Assembly: GCF_025291715.1 (NCBI RefSeq)
Contig: NZ_JAMBIZ010000002.1
Coordinates: forward strand, 62,001-126,000
Length of the DNA stretch: 64,000 nt
Origin: Metasolibacillus sp.
GTDB lineage: Bacteria; Bacillota; Bacilli; Bacillales_A; Planococcaceae
Direction: 5' to 3'
Each line of letters starts with the position of its first letter. Within the stretch, counting starts at the first letter, position 1. A program made the position numbers and the translations under genes. The notes beneath the pieces are model-generated. The model ran no database searches and was not told the origin of the DNA. It saw only the letters and a list, made by a program, of their open reading frames with translations. Positions 36,313 through 45,393 of this stretch are shown piece after piece.

Positions 36313-37997
36313 CCTTGTACCTCCTTTAAGCTTGCCATCACTGCATTGAGCTTTTGGATCATATTTTGACCAGCAAAGATGAAGCCATTTAGTCCATCAG
36401 CTTGCCATGCCTGCTCTTCTTCTTTAAATTTCCCTGCCACATCGAGCAACTGCTTTTCTTGCTTCACTTTTAACAGCGCAGGTACTACCGTTTTCGCATC
36501 TTCATCCATTGCCGCGACGACGATATAATCATAATCCGTTGTCTTGAGCCAGCGCTCAGCTTCCTCAATCGTTGAAATTGCACCAGACTGTTCTATCGTA
36601 ATACCAGCTGTTGCGAAAAAGCCTGCAACAAAATCGGCACGCGCTTTGAAGTTTTTCAATTCGCCAAATGTTAAAATCGCCATTTTGGCGTTTTGCTGTG
36701 CATAGCTTTCACGCAATTTTTCAAATGGAATCGCTAAACGCTTGACATCGACAAATTGCACATTGCTTTCTGGAGCCATGCTATCTGCTGGGTTTGCATA
36801 AATATTTGTGCCAATTAAAGAGGCTTTACGTGTTTCAATTTGCTTAATACGCGTTTGATAAACATCCTCGATTTTCGTATCAATTCGGTATGCTTCTAGC
36901 CCACCCGCAGCTTCAATTTGTATAAACAGCTGCCATGCCTCCTTTACTAAATCGGCTGTTAATGATTCGATAAAGTATGAGCCACCGGAAGGGTCTGTGA
37001 CATTTAATACATGCGATTCTTCATTTGCAACTAATAATACATTGCGTGCAATACGTATCGATTGCTCTGTCGGTTTTGTTAACACATCATGTGGATGGAC
37101 TGTGAAGACATCAACACCACCAATAATCCCTGCAAAGGCTTCATTTCCTGCACGTAATAAATTCACATAAACATCAAGCTTTGAGAAGCTGCGTACAGAT
37201 GTTTCCGCTACGATCGGTACAGCAATTGCCTCTGCTCCAAGCCCCTTTGAAAAGGCTTTCCACAGCACTTTAAATGCGCGAATTTTCGCGATTTCCATAA
37301 AGAATTGTGTATCAATGGCAAAGCTGACGAAAAATTTTTGTGCAACGTCCTCATAGCTTGTTGCTTTCTTGGCTAAATCGCTCGCTTGTGCTAACGCAAT
37401 TGCTAGCTCCTGCACAGCATTTGCTCCATTGTTATGGTATTTCACAGTATTGCTATGTGCTGTACGGACATTTGGGAAATCAGCTAATTCCAGCGACTCT
37501 CTTGAAACAATATAGCCTGTGACAGCATGTTTTTTATCTGCTGCAATTTTTGTAAATACTTGCATTAATGGGTCGTTACTATTTTCAACAATTAGCTTAA
37601 ACGTGTACTCTGTCATAAAGTCAGCTAGGCTTGTTAAAATAGCTGTATCCCATTCAAACGCCACACGGCTATCAATCGTTAGCACCTCATTACCACGTGC
37701 TAAGCTGTCCTGTAAATTTGTTAAAAATTGTTCAGCACTATCGCCGTAAATTTGTTGGGCAATTTCAAAGGAATCTGTTGCTTTCATTGTGCGAATTGTT
37801 GCAACTTGCTTTTCTAGCTGTTCACCTAATTTGTCAATTAACGTCGCTTCTGTGTAAAGTGGCTCTAATGTAATGCCTTCAATTGTTTTAGTTAATAAGG
37901 ATTCAAATGGCTTCCCTTTTAAGGCTTTCGTTGCCTGCTCCTGCCATTCCTCATAGCTGGCTGATGCAAATTGAATCTCTTTCATATTTGTTGTCAT
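36309..37997 (-). CDS. mutA: Methylmalonyl-CoA mutase, small subunit
   Basis: 562 residues, related to MutB over its length but without the DxHxxG cobalamin ligand in the C-terminal domain, as expected for the non-catalytic subunit (the region reads [17 protein letters not shown]). The heterodimer pairs with MutB. GGGGAA lies 11 bases before the ATG. It is the first gene of mutA-mutB-meaB; a cre-like sequence lies 48 bases upstream. Confidence 0.94.
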   Translation of the reverse strand: MTTNMKEIQFASASYEEWQEQATKALKGKPFESLLTKTIEGITLEPLYTEATLIDKLGEQLEKQVATIRTMKATDSFEIAQQIYGDSAEQFLTNLQDSLARGNEVLTIDSRVAFEWDTAILTSLADFMTEYTFKLIVENSNDPLMQVFTKIAADKKHAVTGYIVSRESLELADFPNVRTAHSNTVKYHNNGANAVQELAIALAQASDLAKKATSYEDVAQKFFVSFAIDTQFFMEIAKIRAFKVLWKAFSKGLGAEAIAVPIVAETSVRSFSKLDVYVNLLRAGNEAFAGIIGGVDVFTVHPHDVLTKPTEQSIRIARNVLLVANEESHVLNVTDPSGGSYFIESLTADLVKEAWQLFIQIEAAGGLEAYRIDTKIEDVYQTRIKQIETRKASLIGTNIYANPADSMAPESNVQFVDVKRLAIPFEKLRESYAQQNAKMAILTFGELKNFKARADFVAGFFATAGITIEQSGAISTIEEAERWLKTTDYDYIVVAAMDEDAKTVVPALLKVKQEKQLLDVAGKFKEEEQAWQADGLNGFIFAGQNMIQKLNAVMASLKEVQG

Positions 37998-38044
37998 GCA
38001 GTTGAGCTTCCCCCTTTATCATTTCCTATTTCATATATTACATG

Positions 38045-38058
38045 AGAAAGCGCTAACA
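38045..38058 (-). promoter_or_regulatory. Putative cre (CcpA) site upstream of mutA
   Basis: AGAAAGCGCTAACA matches 13 of 14 positions of the cre consensus TGWAARCGYTWNCW. It sits in the 113-base gap before mutA, near a TAATAT hexamer. Confidence 0.5.
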
Positions 38059-38076
38059 ATAAAGAGAAAAAATTAA

Positions 38077-38102
38077 AGAAAGCCCGTCATGACGGGCTTT
38101 CT
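38077..38102 (-). terminator. Terminator of the bcd-bkd unit
   Basis: A perfect dyad (AGAAAGCCCGTCA / TGACGGGCTTTCT) followed by a T-rich stretch on the minus strand. It separates bkdB from mutA. Confidence 0.85.
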
Positions 38103-38110
38103 AGAGGTTG

Positions 38111-39433
38111 TCAGTAGACTGACATCGTCTCTTTATTGACGTTTTCGAGTATTTCTTTTACTCTATTTAGAAATTTCCCGCAAACTAATCCATCTAAAAC
38201 TCGATGATCTAATGATAAACATAAATTCACCATATCACGTGCTGCGAACATATTTCCTTCCATAATAACAGGTCGTTTTACAATTGCTTCCACCTGCAAA
38301 ATAGCAGCTTGCGGATAATTGATAATACCCATCGACTGAACTGAGCCAAATGAGCCTGTATTATTCACAGTAAATGTACCACCTTGCATATGCTCAGAGC
38401 GTAATTTCCCTGTGCGCACTAGCTGTGACAATTCATGAATTTCACGTGCAATGCCTTTAACTGATTTCTCATCGACATTTTTAATAACAGGCACGAATAA
38501 TGCGTCCTCTGTCGCTACTGCAATCGATAAATTAATATCTTTTTTCTGAATAATTTTATCGCCAGCCCACATTGAATTCATCATTGGGAATTCCTTTAAC
38601 GCTTGGCTAATCGCTTTCATAAAGAAGGCGAAATACGTTAAATTAAAGCCTTCATTGCGCTTAAATTCATTTTTAAGAGAGTCGCGGTACGCTACTAAAT
38701 TCGTTACGTCCACTTCCATCATCATCCATGCGTGTGGCACTTCATGCTTGCTACGCAACATATTGTTCGCAATCGCACGACGCACAGCTGTCACAGGAAT
38801 TTCTACATCACCTGCTGCTGTTGGAATAACTGGCGCAGGAGGAGCTTGTACAGGCTCTTGCGCTGCTTGTGGAGCAGACGGTGCTATTGCAGGCGCTTCT
38901 ACTGGCTGTGCAGGTGCTGTCGGAATTTGTCCAGACGCAATAATCGCTTGAATGTCTTTACGTGTAATACGTCCTCCTACACCGCTACCCTGTACCAATG
39001 TTAAATCAATGTTATGCTCTGCCGCCAATGTTAAAACAGCTGGTGAATAGCGTGCTTTGTCGCGTGGTACCTTGACCATTGCTTGCTGTGCAGCAGGCTG
39101 AGCTGGTGTTTCCTCTTTATGTTGAACACCCGCATTTAAAATGGCTGAGCTGACATTCGATGTTTTCTCTGCTGATGGCTCACTAACATCTCCTTGTACA
39201 TCAATCGTACAGACGATAGCACCAACAGGTAACGTTTCCCCTTCATTTGCGATAAGCTCACTGACAATTCCTTCAAAGGAAGAAGGGATTTCTGCATTTA
39301 CTTTATCTGTATTGACTTCCGCTAACGGATCATATTTATTTACTTTATCGCCCGGCTTGACAAGCCAACGCTCAATTGTTCCCTCTGTTACACTCTCGCC
39401 TAACTGGGGCATTACAATATTTTGAATTGCCAT
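38111..39433 (-). CDS. bkdB: Branched-chain alpha-keto acid dehydrogenase E2 (dihydrolipoyl transacylase)
   Basis: 440 residues. A lipoyl domain at the start has the lipoyl-lysine motif EVNTDKVNAEIPS. A peripheral subunit-binding domain follows (ARYSPAVLTLAAEHNIDLTL), flanked by Ala/Pro-rich linkers, then the catalytic acyltransferase domain ending SLDHRVLDGLVCG with the active-site His. It forms the complex core. Confidence 0.95.
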   Translation of the reverse strand: MAIQNIVMPQLGESVTEGTIERWLVKPGDKVNKYDPLAEVNTDKVNAEIPSSFEGIVSELIANEGETLPVGAIVCTIDVQGDVSEPSAEKTSNVSSAILNAGVQHKEETPAQPAAQQAMVKVPRDKARYSPAVLTLAAEHNIDLTLVQGSGVGGRITRKDIQAIIASGQIPTAPAQPVEAPAIAPSAPQAAQEPVQAPPAPVIPTAAGDVEIPVTAVRRAIANNMLRSKHEVPHAWMMMEVDVTNLVAYRDSLKNEFKRNEGFNLTYFAFFMKAISQALKEFPMMNSMWAGDKIIQKKDINLSIAVATEDALFVPVIKNVDEKSVKGIAREIHELSQLVRTGKLRSEHMQGGTFTVNNTGSFGSVQSMGIINYPQAAILQVEAIVKRPVIMEGNMFAARDMVNLCLSLDHRVLDGLVCGKFLNRVKEILENVNKETMSVY

Positions 39434-39445
39434 TGTTATTCCTCC

Positions 39446-40429
39446 TTAAAATGCAGCAAGCTCACGCATTGCTTGCTCAACTTTATCAGGATTAATCATA
39501 AAGAATTTTTCCATTGTTGGTGCGTAAGGCATTGCAGGTACATCTGGACCAGCTAAACGCTTAATTGGCGCATCTAATTCAAATAAGCAATGCTCCGCAA
39601 TAATTGCTGACACTTCACTCATAATGCTACCTTCTTTATTATCTTCTGTTACAAGCAACACTTTGCCTGTTTTGCTTGCCGCTTCAATAATCGCTTCTTT
39701 ATCTAATGGGTAAACTGTACGTAAATCTAAAATATGTGCTTGAATACCGTCTGCCGCTAATCGCTCTGCTGCTTGCAATGCAAAATGTACTGCTAAGCCG
39801 TAAGTGATTACGGTAATATCGTCACCTTCACGTTTCACGTCTGCCTTGCCAATCGGTAATGTATAATCATCTGCTGGCACTTCCCCTTTAATTAGACGAT
39901 ACGCACGCTTATGCTCGAAAAATAGCACTGGGTCTTCATCACGAATTGCCGCTTTTAACAAGCCTTTCGCATCATATGGTGTAGAAGGGATAACGATTTT
40001 TAAGCCTGGTGTTCCTGCAAATAGCGCCTCTACTGATTGTGAATGGTAAAGCGCTCCGTGGATTCCTCCACCAAATGGTGCACGCACAACTAAAGGACAT
40101 GTCCAATCATTGTTCGAACGGTAGCGAATTTTCGCTGCCTCCGACACAATTTGGTTCACTGCTGGCATAATGAAATCAGCAAATTGCATTTCGGCAATTG
40201 GACGCATACCATACATCGCAGCCCCAATCGCAACACCTGCAATCGCGCTTTCTGCTAAAGGTGTATCAAGGACGCGATATTCGCCAAATTGGTTGTAAAG
40301 CCCTGATGTTGCTTTAAATACACCACCTTTACGTCCAACGTCCTCCCCTAAAATAAAGACGCGCTCATCGCGTTCCATCTCTTCTTTCATCGCTAAATTA
40401 ATTGCATCAATATAAGACATCACAGCCAT
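39446..40429 (-). CDS. bkdAB: Branched-chain alpha-keto acid dehydrogenase E1 beta
   Basis: 327 residues. Transketolase-like pyrimidine domain: GVFKATSGLYNQFGEYRVLDTPLAE, GAAMYGMRPIAEMQFADF, and the C-terminal half KVLLVTEDNKEGSIMSEVSAI. It pairs with E1 alpha to bind thiamine diphosphate. Its ATG overlaps the E1 alpha stop by one base (TAATG). Confidence 0.96.
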   Translation of the reverse strand: MAVMSYIDAINLAMKEEMERDERVFILGEDVGRKGGVFKATSGLYNQFGEYRVLDTPLAESAIAGVAIGAAMYGMRPIAEMQFADFIMPAVNQIVSEAAKIRYRSNNDWTCPLVVRAPFGGGIHGALYHSQSVEALFAGTPGLKIVIPSTPYDAKGLLKAAIRDEDPVLFFEHKRAYRLIKGEVPADDYTLPIGKADVKREGDDITVITYGLAVHFALQAAERLAADGIQAHILDLRTVYPLDKEAIIEAASKTGKVLLVTEDNKEGSIMSEVSAIIAEHCLFELDAPIKRLAGPDVPAMPYAPTMEKFFMINPDKVEQAMRELAAF

Positions 40430-41427
40430 TATTCGTCACCCTCCTCAGCATAAACGTATTTCAATGCGTGCTCTGGCTTCGCGTATGGTGCTGCCTCTGC
40501 ATAATCTGTTGCTTCATTAACAATTGCAGCAATTTTAGCATTTAGCTCCTCAAACGTCTCAGCTGTCGCTACGCCCGCTTCAAGCAAGTAGTTTTCAAAT
40601 AATAGCAACGGGTCATTTGCCTTACCTTCTGCTATATCTTCCGCTGTTCGATATTGGCGATCGTCATCGTCTGATGAGTGCGCTGTTAAACGATATGTGA
40701 CCGTTTCAATTAAGCTTGGCCCTTCTCCACGTCTAGCACGATCTGCTGCTTCTTTTACTACTTTATATACTTCAAGTGGATTTTTGCCATCCACTGTAAC
40801 CCCTGGCATACCATAGCCAATACCGCGGTCGGATACTTTCGCACAGCCTAATTGGCGCTCAACAGGCACAGAAATTGCATATTGATTGTTTTCTACCATA
40901 ATAATAACAGGTAACTTATGCACGCCTGCGAAGTTTGCTCCTTCATGGAAGTCACCTTGGTTAGACGAGCCTTCCCCCAATGTTACGAATGTAATAAAAT
41001 CCTCTTGCTGAATTTTCCCTGCAAGCGCAACACCAACTGCATGTGGTACTTGTGTCGTTACTGGTGAAGAACCTGTTAAAATACGATTCTTCTTTTGCCC
41101 AAAGTGCCCTGGCATTTGACGACCACCAGAGTTCGGGTCCTCGGCCTTTGCAAAAGCTGATAGCATTAAATCCTTTGCTGTCATACCAAAATGTAGAACA
41201 ACGCCCATATCACGATAATATGGTGCGATATAGTCTTTGTCATTATCTAAGGCAAATGCTGCGCCAACCTGTGCAGCCTCCTGTCCTTGACAAGAAATAA
41301 CAAAAGGTATTTTCCCCGCGCGATTTAATAGCCACATACGTTCATCAATACGTCTTGCCATCAGCATCGTTTCATACATCTTTAATACATCTTCATTTGT
41401 TAATCCAAGGTCTTCGTGTTTTAACAT
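40429..41427 (-). CDS. bkdAA: Branched-chain alpha-keto acid dehydrogenase E1 alpha
   Basis: 332 residues. The thiamine-diphosphate motif is present (GEGSSNQGDFHEGANFAGVHKLPVIIMVENN), and TAHSSDDDDRQYR is the phosphorylation-loop region of the family. The start is ATG 41427 (MLKHEDLGL) with AAAGGGG 8 bases upstream. It follows lpdV by 99 bases. Confidence 0.96.
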   Translation of the reverse strand: MLKHEDLGLTNEDVLKMYETMLMARRIDERMWLLNRAGKIPFVISCQGQEAAQVGAAFALDNDKDYIAPYYRDMGVVLHFGMTAKDLMLSAFAKAEDPNSGGRQMPGHFGQKKNRILTGSSPVTTQVPHAVGVALAGKIQQEDFITFVTLGEGSSNQGDFHEGANFAGVHKLPVIIMVENNQYAISVPVERQLGCAKVSDRGIGYGMPGVTVDGKNPLEVYKVVKEAADRARRGEGPSLIETVTYRLTAHSSDDDDRQYRTAEDIAEGKANDPLLLFENYLLEAGVATAETFEELNAKIAAIVNEATDYAEAAPYAKPEHALKYVYAEEGDE

Positions 41428-41526
41428 ACGAACATCCCCTTTCACAGCTTTCTATTTAAGACTGCTAGGAAAACAAGCTTCCTAACAGCTATGTGCTCAT
41501 TCATTATATGAATCATTTTTTTCAAG

Positions 41527-42948
41527 TTAGAAGTGAATTGCTCGACCTTCTATTGCCAGTGCAGCTTCCCCAATAATTTCACTTAGTGATGGGTGCGGGT
41601 GAATTGTTTGAGCAATCTCCCATGGACTTGCATCAAGCAATAGCGCAAGCGCTGATTCTGAAATCATATCCGTTACATGTGGACCAATCATATGAACGCC
41701 TAACAAGTCGTTTGTTTTACTATCTGCAATCATTTTGACAAAGCCTTCCGCATCCCCATGCACTAATGCTTTACCGATTGCTTTAAATGGAAACTTCGCC
41801 ACCTTGACATCGAAGCCTTGCTCTTTCGCCTGCGCCTCTGTCAAGCCAACGCTTGATGCCTCTGGATACGAATAAATACAGCGTGCCACATTTGGATAAT
41901 GAATCGCCTCTGTTTTATGTCCTGCAATATGCTCTACCGCAACAATGCCTTCATGTGAAGCGACATGCGCTAATTGCATACCACCAATCGCATCGCCGAT
42001 TGCATAAATATGGCTTTCCTTCGTTTGATAGTTAGCATTTACTTGAATGTAAGAGCGCTCTGTTACGATTTCGGTATTTTCGAGACCAATACCTTCAGTG
42101 TTTGCTGTACGTCCTACGCTCACGAGCATTTTTTCAGCGCTATATGTCTCTGTTGTATCACCAGCAGTAACTGTAATGGATACTTCCTCATCTGCTTTTA
42201 ACGTTTCCGTCTGCATGCGAGCATTTGTCACAATGCGTACACCACGCTTCGTTAACGCCTTCGTCATTTCCTTGGAAATATCTGCATCCTCTGTTGGTAA
42301 AATGCGATCTCCATACTCCAAAACCGTTACATCCACACCAAAGTCACAAAGCATTGATGCCCATTCAATTCCAATTACGCCACCACCTACAATTAATATA
42401 GAAGCAGGTAATGATTCCAGCTCTAGTGCATGGTCAGAATTTAATATACGTTCTCCGTCAACAGGAATCCCTTCCAGCGTTGCTGGCTTTGAACCAGTTG
42501 CGATAATGACATTTGTTGGTACGAGCATTTCATTTTCGCCACCGTCCGCTAGCTCCACTGAAATTGTTCCAGGCATCGGAGAAAATATAGAAGGACCTAA
42601 TATACGACCTGTACCATAATAAACATCAATTTTGCCTTTTTTCATTAAACCTTCGATACCTGCATGTAATGTTTTAATAATGGAGTTTTTACGATTTTGT
42701 ACTTGTTCAAATTGCAATTTGACACCTGCTACTTCTACTCCGAATGTTTCACTTTCTTTTGCTGTGCGATATACTTCAGCGCTTCTTAACAACGCCTTGC
42801 TTGGGATACAGCCTTTATGTAAGCATGTGCCCCCTAGCTTCGCCTTTTCAACAACTGCTGTTTTTAAACCGAGCTGTGCTGCTCGAATGGCTGCAACATA
42901 ACCGCCTGTTCCGCCACCTAAAATGACCACATCATATTCATGTGCCAT
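41527..42948 (-). CDS. lpdV: Dihydrolipoyl dehydrogenase (E3)
   Basis: 473 residues. The N-terminal FAD motif is VVILGGGTGGYVAAIRAAQLG, the redox disulphide is GGTCLHKGCIPSKAL, an NAD domain motif is ILIVGGGVIGIEWASML, and the C-terminal catalytic HPHPSLSE is present. It reoxidises the E2 lipoyl group. ATG 42948 (MAHEYDVVIL) has GGGGG upstream. Confidence 0.95.
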   Translation of the reverse strand: MAHEYDVVILGGGTGGYVAAIRAAQLGLKTAVVEKAKLGGTCLHKGCIPSKALLRSAEVYRTAKESETFGVEVAGVKLQFEQVQNRKNSIIKTLHAGIEGLMKKGKIDVYYGTGRILGPSIFSPMPGTISVELADGGENEMLVPTNVIIATGSKPATLEGIPVDGERILNSDHALELESLPASILIVGGGVIGIEWASMLCDFGVDVTVLEYGDRILPTEDADISKEMTKALTKRGVRIVTNARMQTETLKADEEVSITVTAGDTTETYSAEKMLVSVGRTANTEGIGLENTEIVTERSYIQVNANYQTKESHIYAIGDAIGGMQLAHVASHEGIVAVEHIAGHKTEAIHYPNVARCIYSYPEASSVGLTEAQAKEQGFDVKVAKFPFKAIGKALVHGDAEGFVKMIADSKTNDLLGVHMIGPHVTDMISESALALLLDASPWEIAQTIHPHPSLSEIIGEAALAIEGRAIHF

Positions 42949-43017
42949 GAAAAACATCCCCCTTCTTTAGAAAAAAGGAAGCAAAGATTATCTTTACCTC
43001 CTTTTCGCCTGTCATGC

Positions 43018-44112
43018 TTAACGACCGTTTAAAATATTTTTTTCATTGCGTAAAAATTGGCTACGAGATTTCGCAACACGCGCAATACGATCCTCTGCAA
43101 GCTTGTTTGCAGCTAAGTATGTCGGTACATCTTGCTCTTTTGAAATTGTTAAGATTTTTGCGATGCTATCGTAAATTGTTTCTACTCGCTTCATCGCACG
43201 GTCGCGATTATAGCCATATAGCTCATCTGCTACATTGATTACCCCGCCTGCATTAATCACATAGTCAGGTGCATAAATAATGCCTTTTTCATGTAAAATT
43301 TGACCATGACGTGATTCCTGTAGCTGGTTGTTCGCTGAGCCAGCAATGACCTTCGCTTTTAATTGTGGAATCGTCTCATCATTAATAATCGCACCAAGTG
43401 CACATGGTGCAAAAATGTCTACATCTTGCTTATAAATGTCAGCTGGGTCAACCGCTGTCGCGCCAAATGCACTAACAACACGATCAACGGCTGCTTTGTT
43501 AATATCTGTTACAACTAATTTTACACCGTCTTTATGTAAATACTCACATAGTGTATATGCAACGTTTCCTAGCCCTTGTACAGCAACTGTGCGTCCTTCA
43601 AGTATATCTGTACCAAATGCTTCTTTCGCAGCTGCTTTAATACCTAAATAAACGCCATATGCCGTTACAGGAGATGGGTTACCCGATGAACCAAACGCTG
43701 GTGAAATACCTGTCACATAGTTTGTTTCCTCATGGATTAAATCCATATCAGTTACTGTTGTCCCAACATCCTCTGCTGTAATATAGCGACCATTTAAGCC
43801 TTGAATAAAGCGACCTAATGCACGGAACATTTCTTCGTTTTTATCTTTGAATGGATCGCCGATAATAACCGTTTTGCCTCCGCCTAAATTTAAGCCTGCT
43901 GCCGCATTTTTGTAAGTCATACCACGCGCTAATCGCAATGCATCCTCGATTGCATCTTCCTCTGATGCATATGTCCACATACGTGAACCACCGAGTGCTG
44001 GTCCTAACGTCGTATCATGGATTGCAATAATTGCCTTTAAGCCCGATTCTTTGTCCTGACAAAAAACGAGTTGTTCATAATCATACTTTTCCATGTACTT
44101 AAAGATTTCCAT
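43018..44112 (-). CDS. bcd: Leucine dehydrogenase
   Basis: 364 residues, NAD-dependent. It deaminates leucine, isoleucine and valine to their keto acids. The glycine-rich substrate site [15 protein letters not shown] with catalytic Lys is at about residues 74-88, and [15 protein letters not shown] is the NAD fold. The length and long stretches match the classical L. sphaericus enzyme as I remember it. First gene of the bcd-lpdV-bkd run. A cre-like site is 24 bases before the ATG. Confidence 0.96.
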   Translation of the reverse strand: MEIFKYMEKYDYEQLVFCQDKESGLKAIIAIHDTTLGPALGGSRMWTYASEEDAIEDALRLARGMTYKNAAAGLNLGGGKTVIIGDPFKDKNEEMFRALGRFIQGLNGRYITAEDVGTTVTDMDLIHEETNYVTGISPAFGSSGNPSPVTAYGVYLGIKAAAKEAFGTDILEGRTVAVQGLGNVAYTLCEYLHKDGVKLVVTDINKAAVDRVVSAFGATAVDPADIYKQDVDIFAPCALGAIINDETIPQLKAKVIAGSANNQLQESRHGQILHEKGIIYAPDYVINAGGVINVADELYGYNRDRAMKRVETIYDSIAKILTISKEQDVPTYLAANKLAEDRIARVAKSRSQFLRNEKNILNGR

Positions 44113-44135
44113 TGCATATACCCCTTTCAACTAAA

Positions 44136-44149
44136 AGAAAGCGTTTACT
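44136..44149 (-). promoter_or_regulatory. Putative cre (CcpA) site in front of bcd
   Basis: On the minus strand AGTAAACGCTTTCT matches 13 of 14 positions of the cre consensus. It lies close to the start codon, so CcpA binding would act as a block to elongation. Confidence 0.6.
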
Positions 44150-44284
44150 TTCTTGTTTACTATTGTGTTTTTCAAAAGTTCACAATTTCGCCATGAAAAA
44201 ACCATTTATTTTCACTGCTTATTTTTACAATACGTTTAAATTCGTTTTTAATCAACAATTATTATGCAATCCATAATAATTAAG

Positions 44285-44299
44285 AATTTTCTAACTATT
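44285..44299. promoter_or_regulatory. Putative CodY box between bcd and yqzF
   Basis: AATTTTCTAACTATT matches 12 of 15 positions of the CodY consensus AATTTTCWGAAAATT. It is about 173 bases upstream of bcd and 105 before yqzF. Confidence 0.35.
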
Positions 44300-44347
44300 C
44301 AGAGGTTACTGAAACATGGCAAAAACAGCACAATGACGCCTGTTTTC

Positions 44348-44375
44348 TTGACAATATTATAAGGGGTTGTACAAT
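44348..44375 (+). promoter_or_regulatory. Sigma-A promoter of yqzF
   Basis: TTGACA (44348-44353), 16 bases, TACAAT (44370-44375). Confidence 0.65.
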
Positions 44376-44403
44376 AAATAAGATAGAGTTAGGAGGTAGG
44401 AAA

Positions 44404-44637
44404 ATGGCTCGAATGGCTGCATTTATTGTACTACTAATTCCTGGACTTATGGCAGCTGCTGGAATTAAATTGATGCGAGATACACTGTTCGGTGTGTTGA
44501 TTTCTCCCATCCCTTGGATTTGGTTACAATTTGTCATTGGGATTATTTTATTTTTAATCGGCTTCGGCTTTTTTGCAGGCTTCTTACTACACAGAGATCG
44601 TAAAAAAGGAAAAGTAGCAGAGCGTTGGCAAAAATAA
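44404..44637 (+). CDS. yqzF: DUF2627 membrane protein (YqzF)
   Basis: 77 residues, two membrane segments (MAAFIVLLIPGLMAAAGIKLM and WLQFVIGIILFLIGFGFFAGFLL) around a conserved loop DTLFGVLISPIPW. This is the DUF2627 family, found beside bkd genes and spo0A in Bacillus. Function unknown. AGGAGG is 7 bases upstream of the ATG. Confidence 0.85.
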   Translation: MARMAAFIVLLIPGLMAAAGIKLMRDTLFGVLISPIPWIWLQFVIGIILFLIGFGFFAGFLLHRDRKKGKVAERWQK

Positions 44638-44682
44638 AAAGGTGTAGGAAAATGGTTTACAACCTCTCTTCCTACACCTTTT
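44636..44682. terminator. Bidirectional terminator between yqzF and the GDPD gene
   Basis: Stem AAAAGGTGTAGGAA / TTCCTACACCTTTT with an 18-base loop, flanked by A and T runs, between convergent genes. Confidence 0.85.
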
Positions 44683-45393
44683 CTATATGCTATTTTTCGC
44701 TACAATATCTGGATAATCCGTAATCCACCCTACAACACTTGGATGTGGCTGAGCAATAAAAGACTCCTTGCCTGTGATGCTATAAAAGCGAATGTTTTTT
44801 CCCGCATACTCGCACGCTTTTAAATAGTTGCGCTTATAATATTTTTTATGCGCATGGATTGTATCGATATGTGATAATTTCCCCAATTTTGTCCAATCAA
44901 ATTTTTTCGTCACTAAAAATGCCGTTTCTATATGTGGACAATGTTTTTTCACAATAATAAGTAACTGCTCATAAAATGATGAAAAATGGCTGTGAGCTGG
45001 CAGGCGAATCGTTTTTAATAGCTGAATTAATGCATCTTGATTTGTCATTAGTGATTCCTTTAGCTCAATGTTCAAGGCCACGTTTTCTTTATTCGCCCAT
45101 TCAATGATATCATGCAGTTTGGGCATATGCTTCGTTGAGAAAATACGCGAAAAGCGCTTTCCTAAACGGTAGCTTTGCAGCTCTTCTAACGAACAGTCCT
45201 GTACAAGCCGATTCACACCTGTTAAACGCTTTATATTATTATCGTGAAAAACTATCAATTGTCCATCTTTTGAGCATTGCACATCCAATTCGATACCATT
45301 TGCACCGAGCTTTAGCGCTTTTTGAAATGCCTCCATTGTGTTTTCAAGAGCGTAGGCAGAAGCACCTCGATGTGCATATATCGGAAGGCTCAT
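44683..45393 (-). CDS. Glycerophosphodiester phosphodiesterase (YqiK-like)
   Basis: 236 residues, TIM-barrel GDPD family. Catalytic and metal residues: His in AHRGASAYALENT, Glu and Asp in GIELDVQCSKDGQL, His in IVFHDNN. It hydrolyses glycerophosphodiesters from lipids to glycerol-3-phosphate. No signal peptide, so cytoplasmic. The ATG abuts the fapA stop (TAAATG), so the two are coupled. Confidence 0.9.
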   Translation of the reverse strand: MSLPIYAHRGASAYALENTMEAFQKALKLGANGIELDVQCSKDGQLIVFHDNNIKRLTGVNRLVQDCSLEELQSYRLGKRFSRIFSTKHMPKLHDIIEWANKENVALNIELKESLMTNQDALIQLLKTIRLPAHSHFSSFYEQLLIIVKKHCPHIETAFLVTKKFDWTKLGKLSHIDTIHAHKKYYKRNYLKACEYAGKNIRFYSITGKESFIAQPHPSVVGWITDYPDIVAKNSI

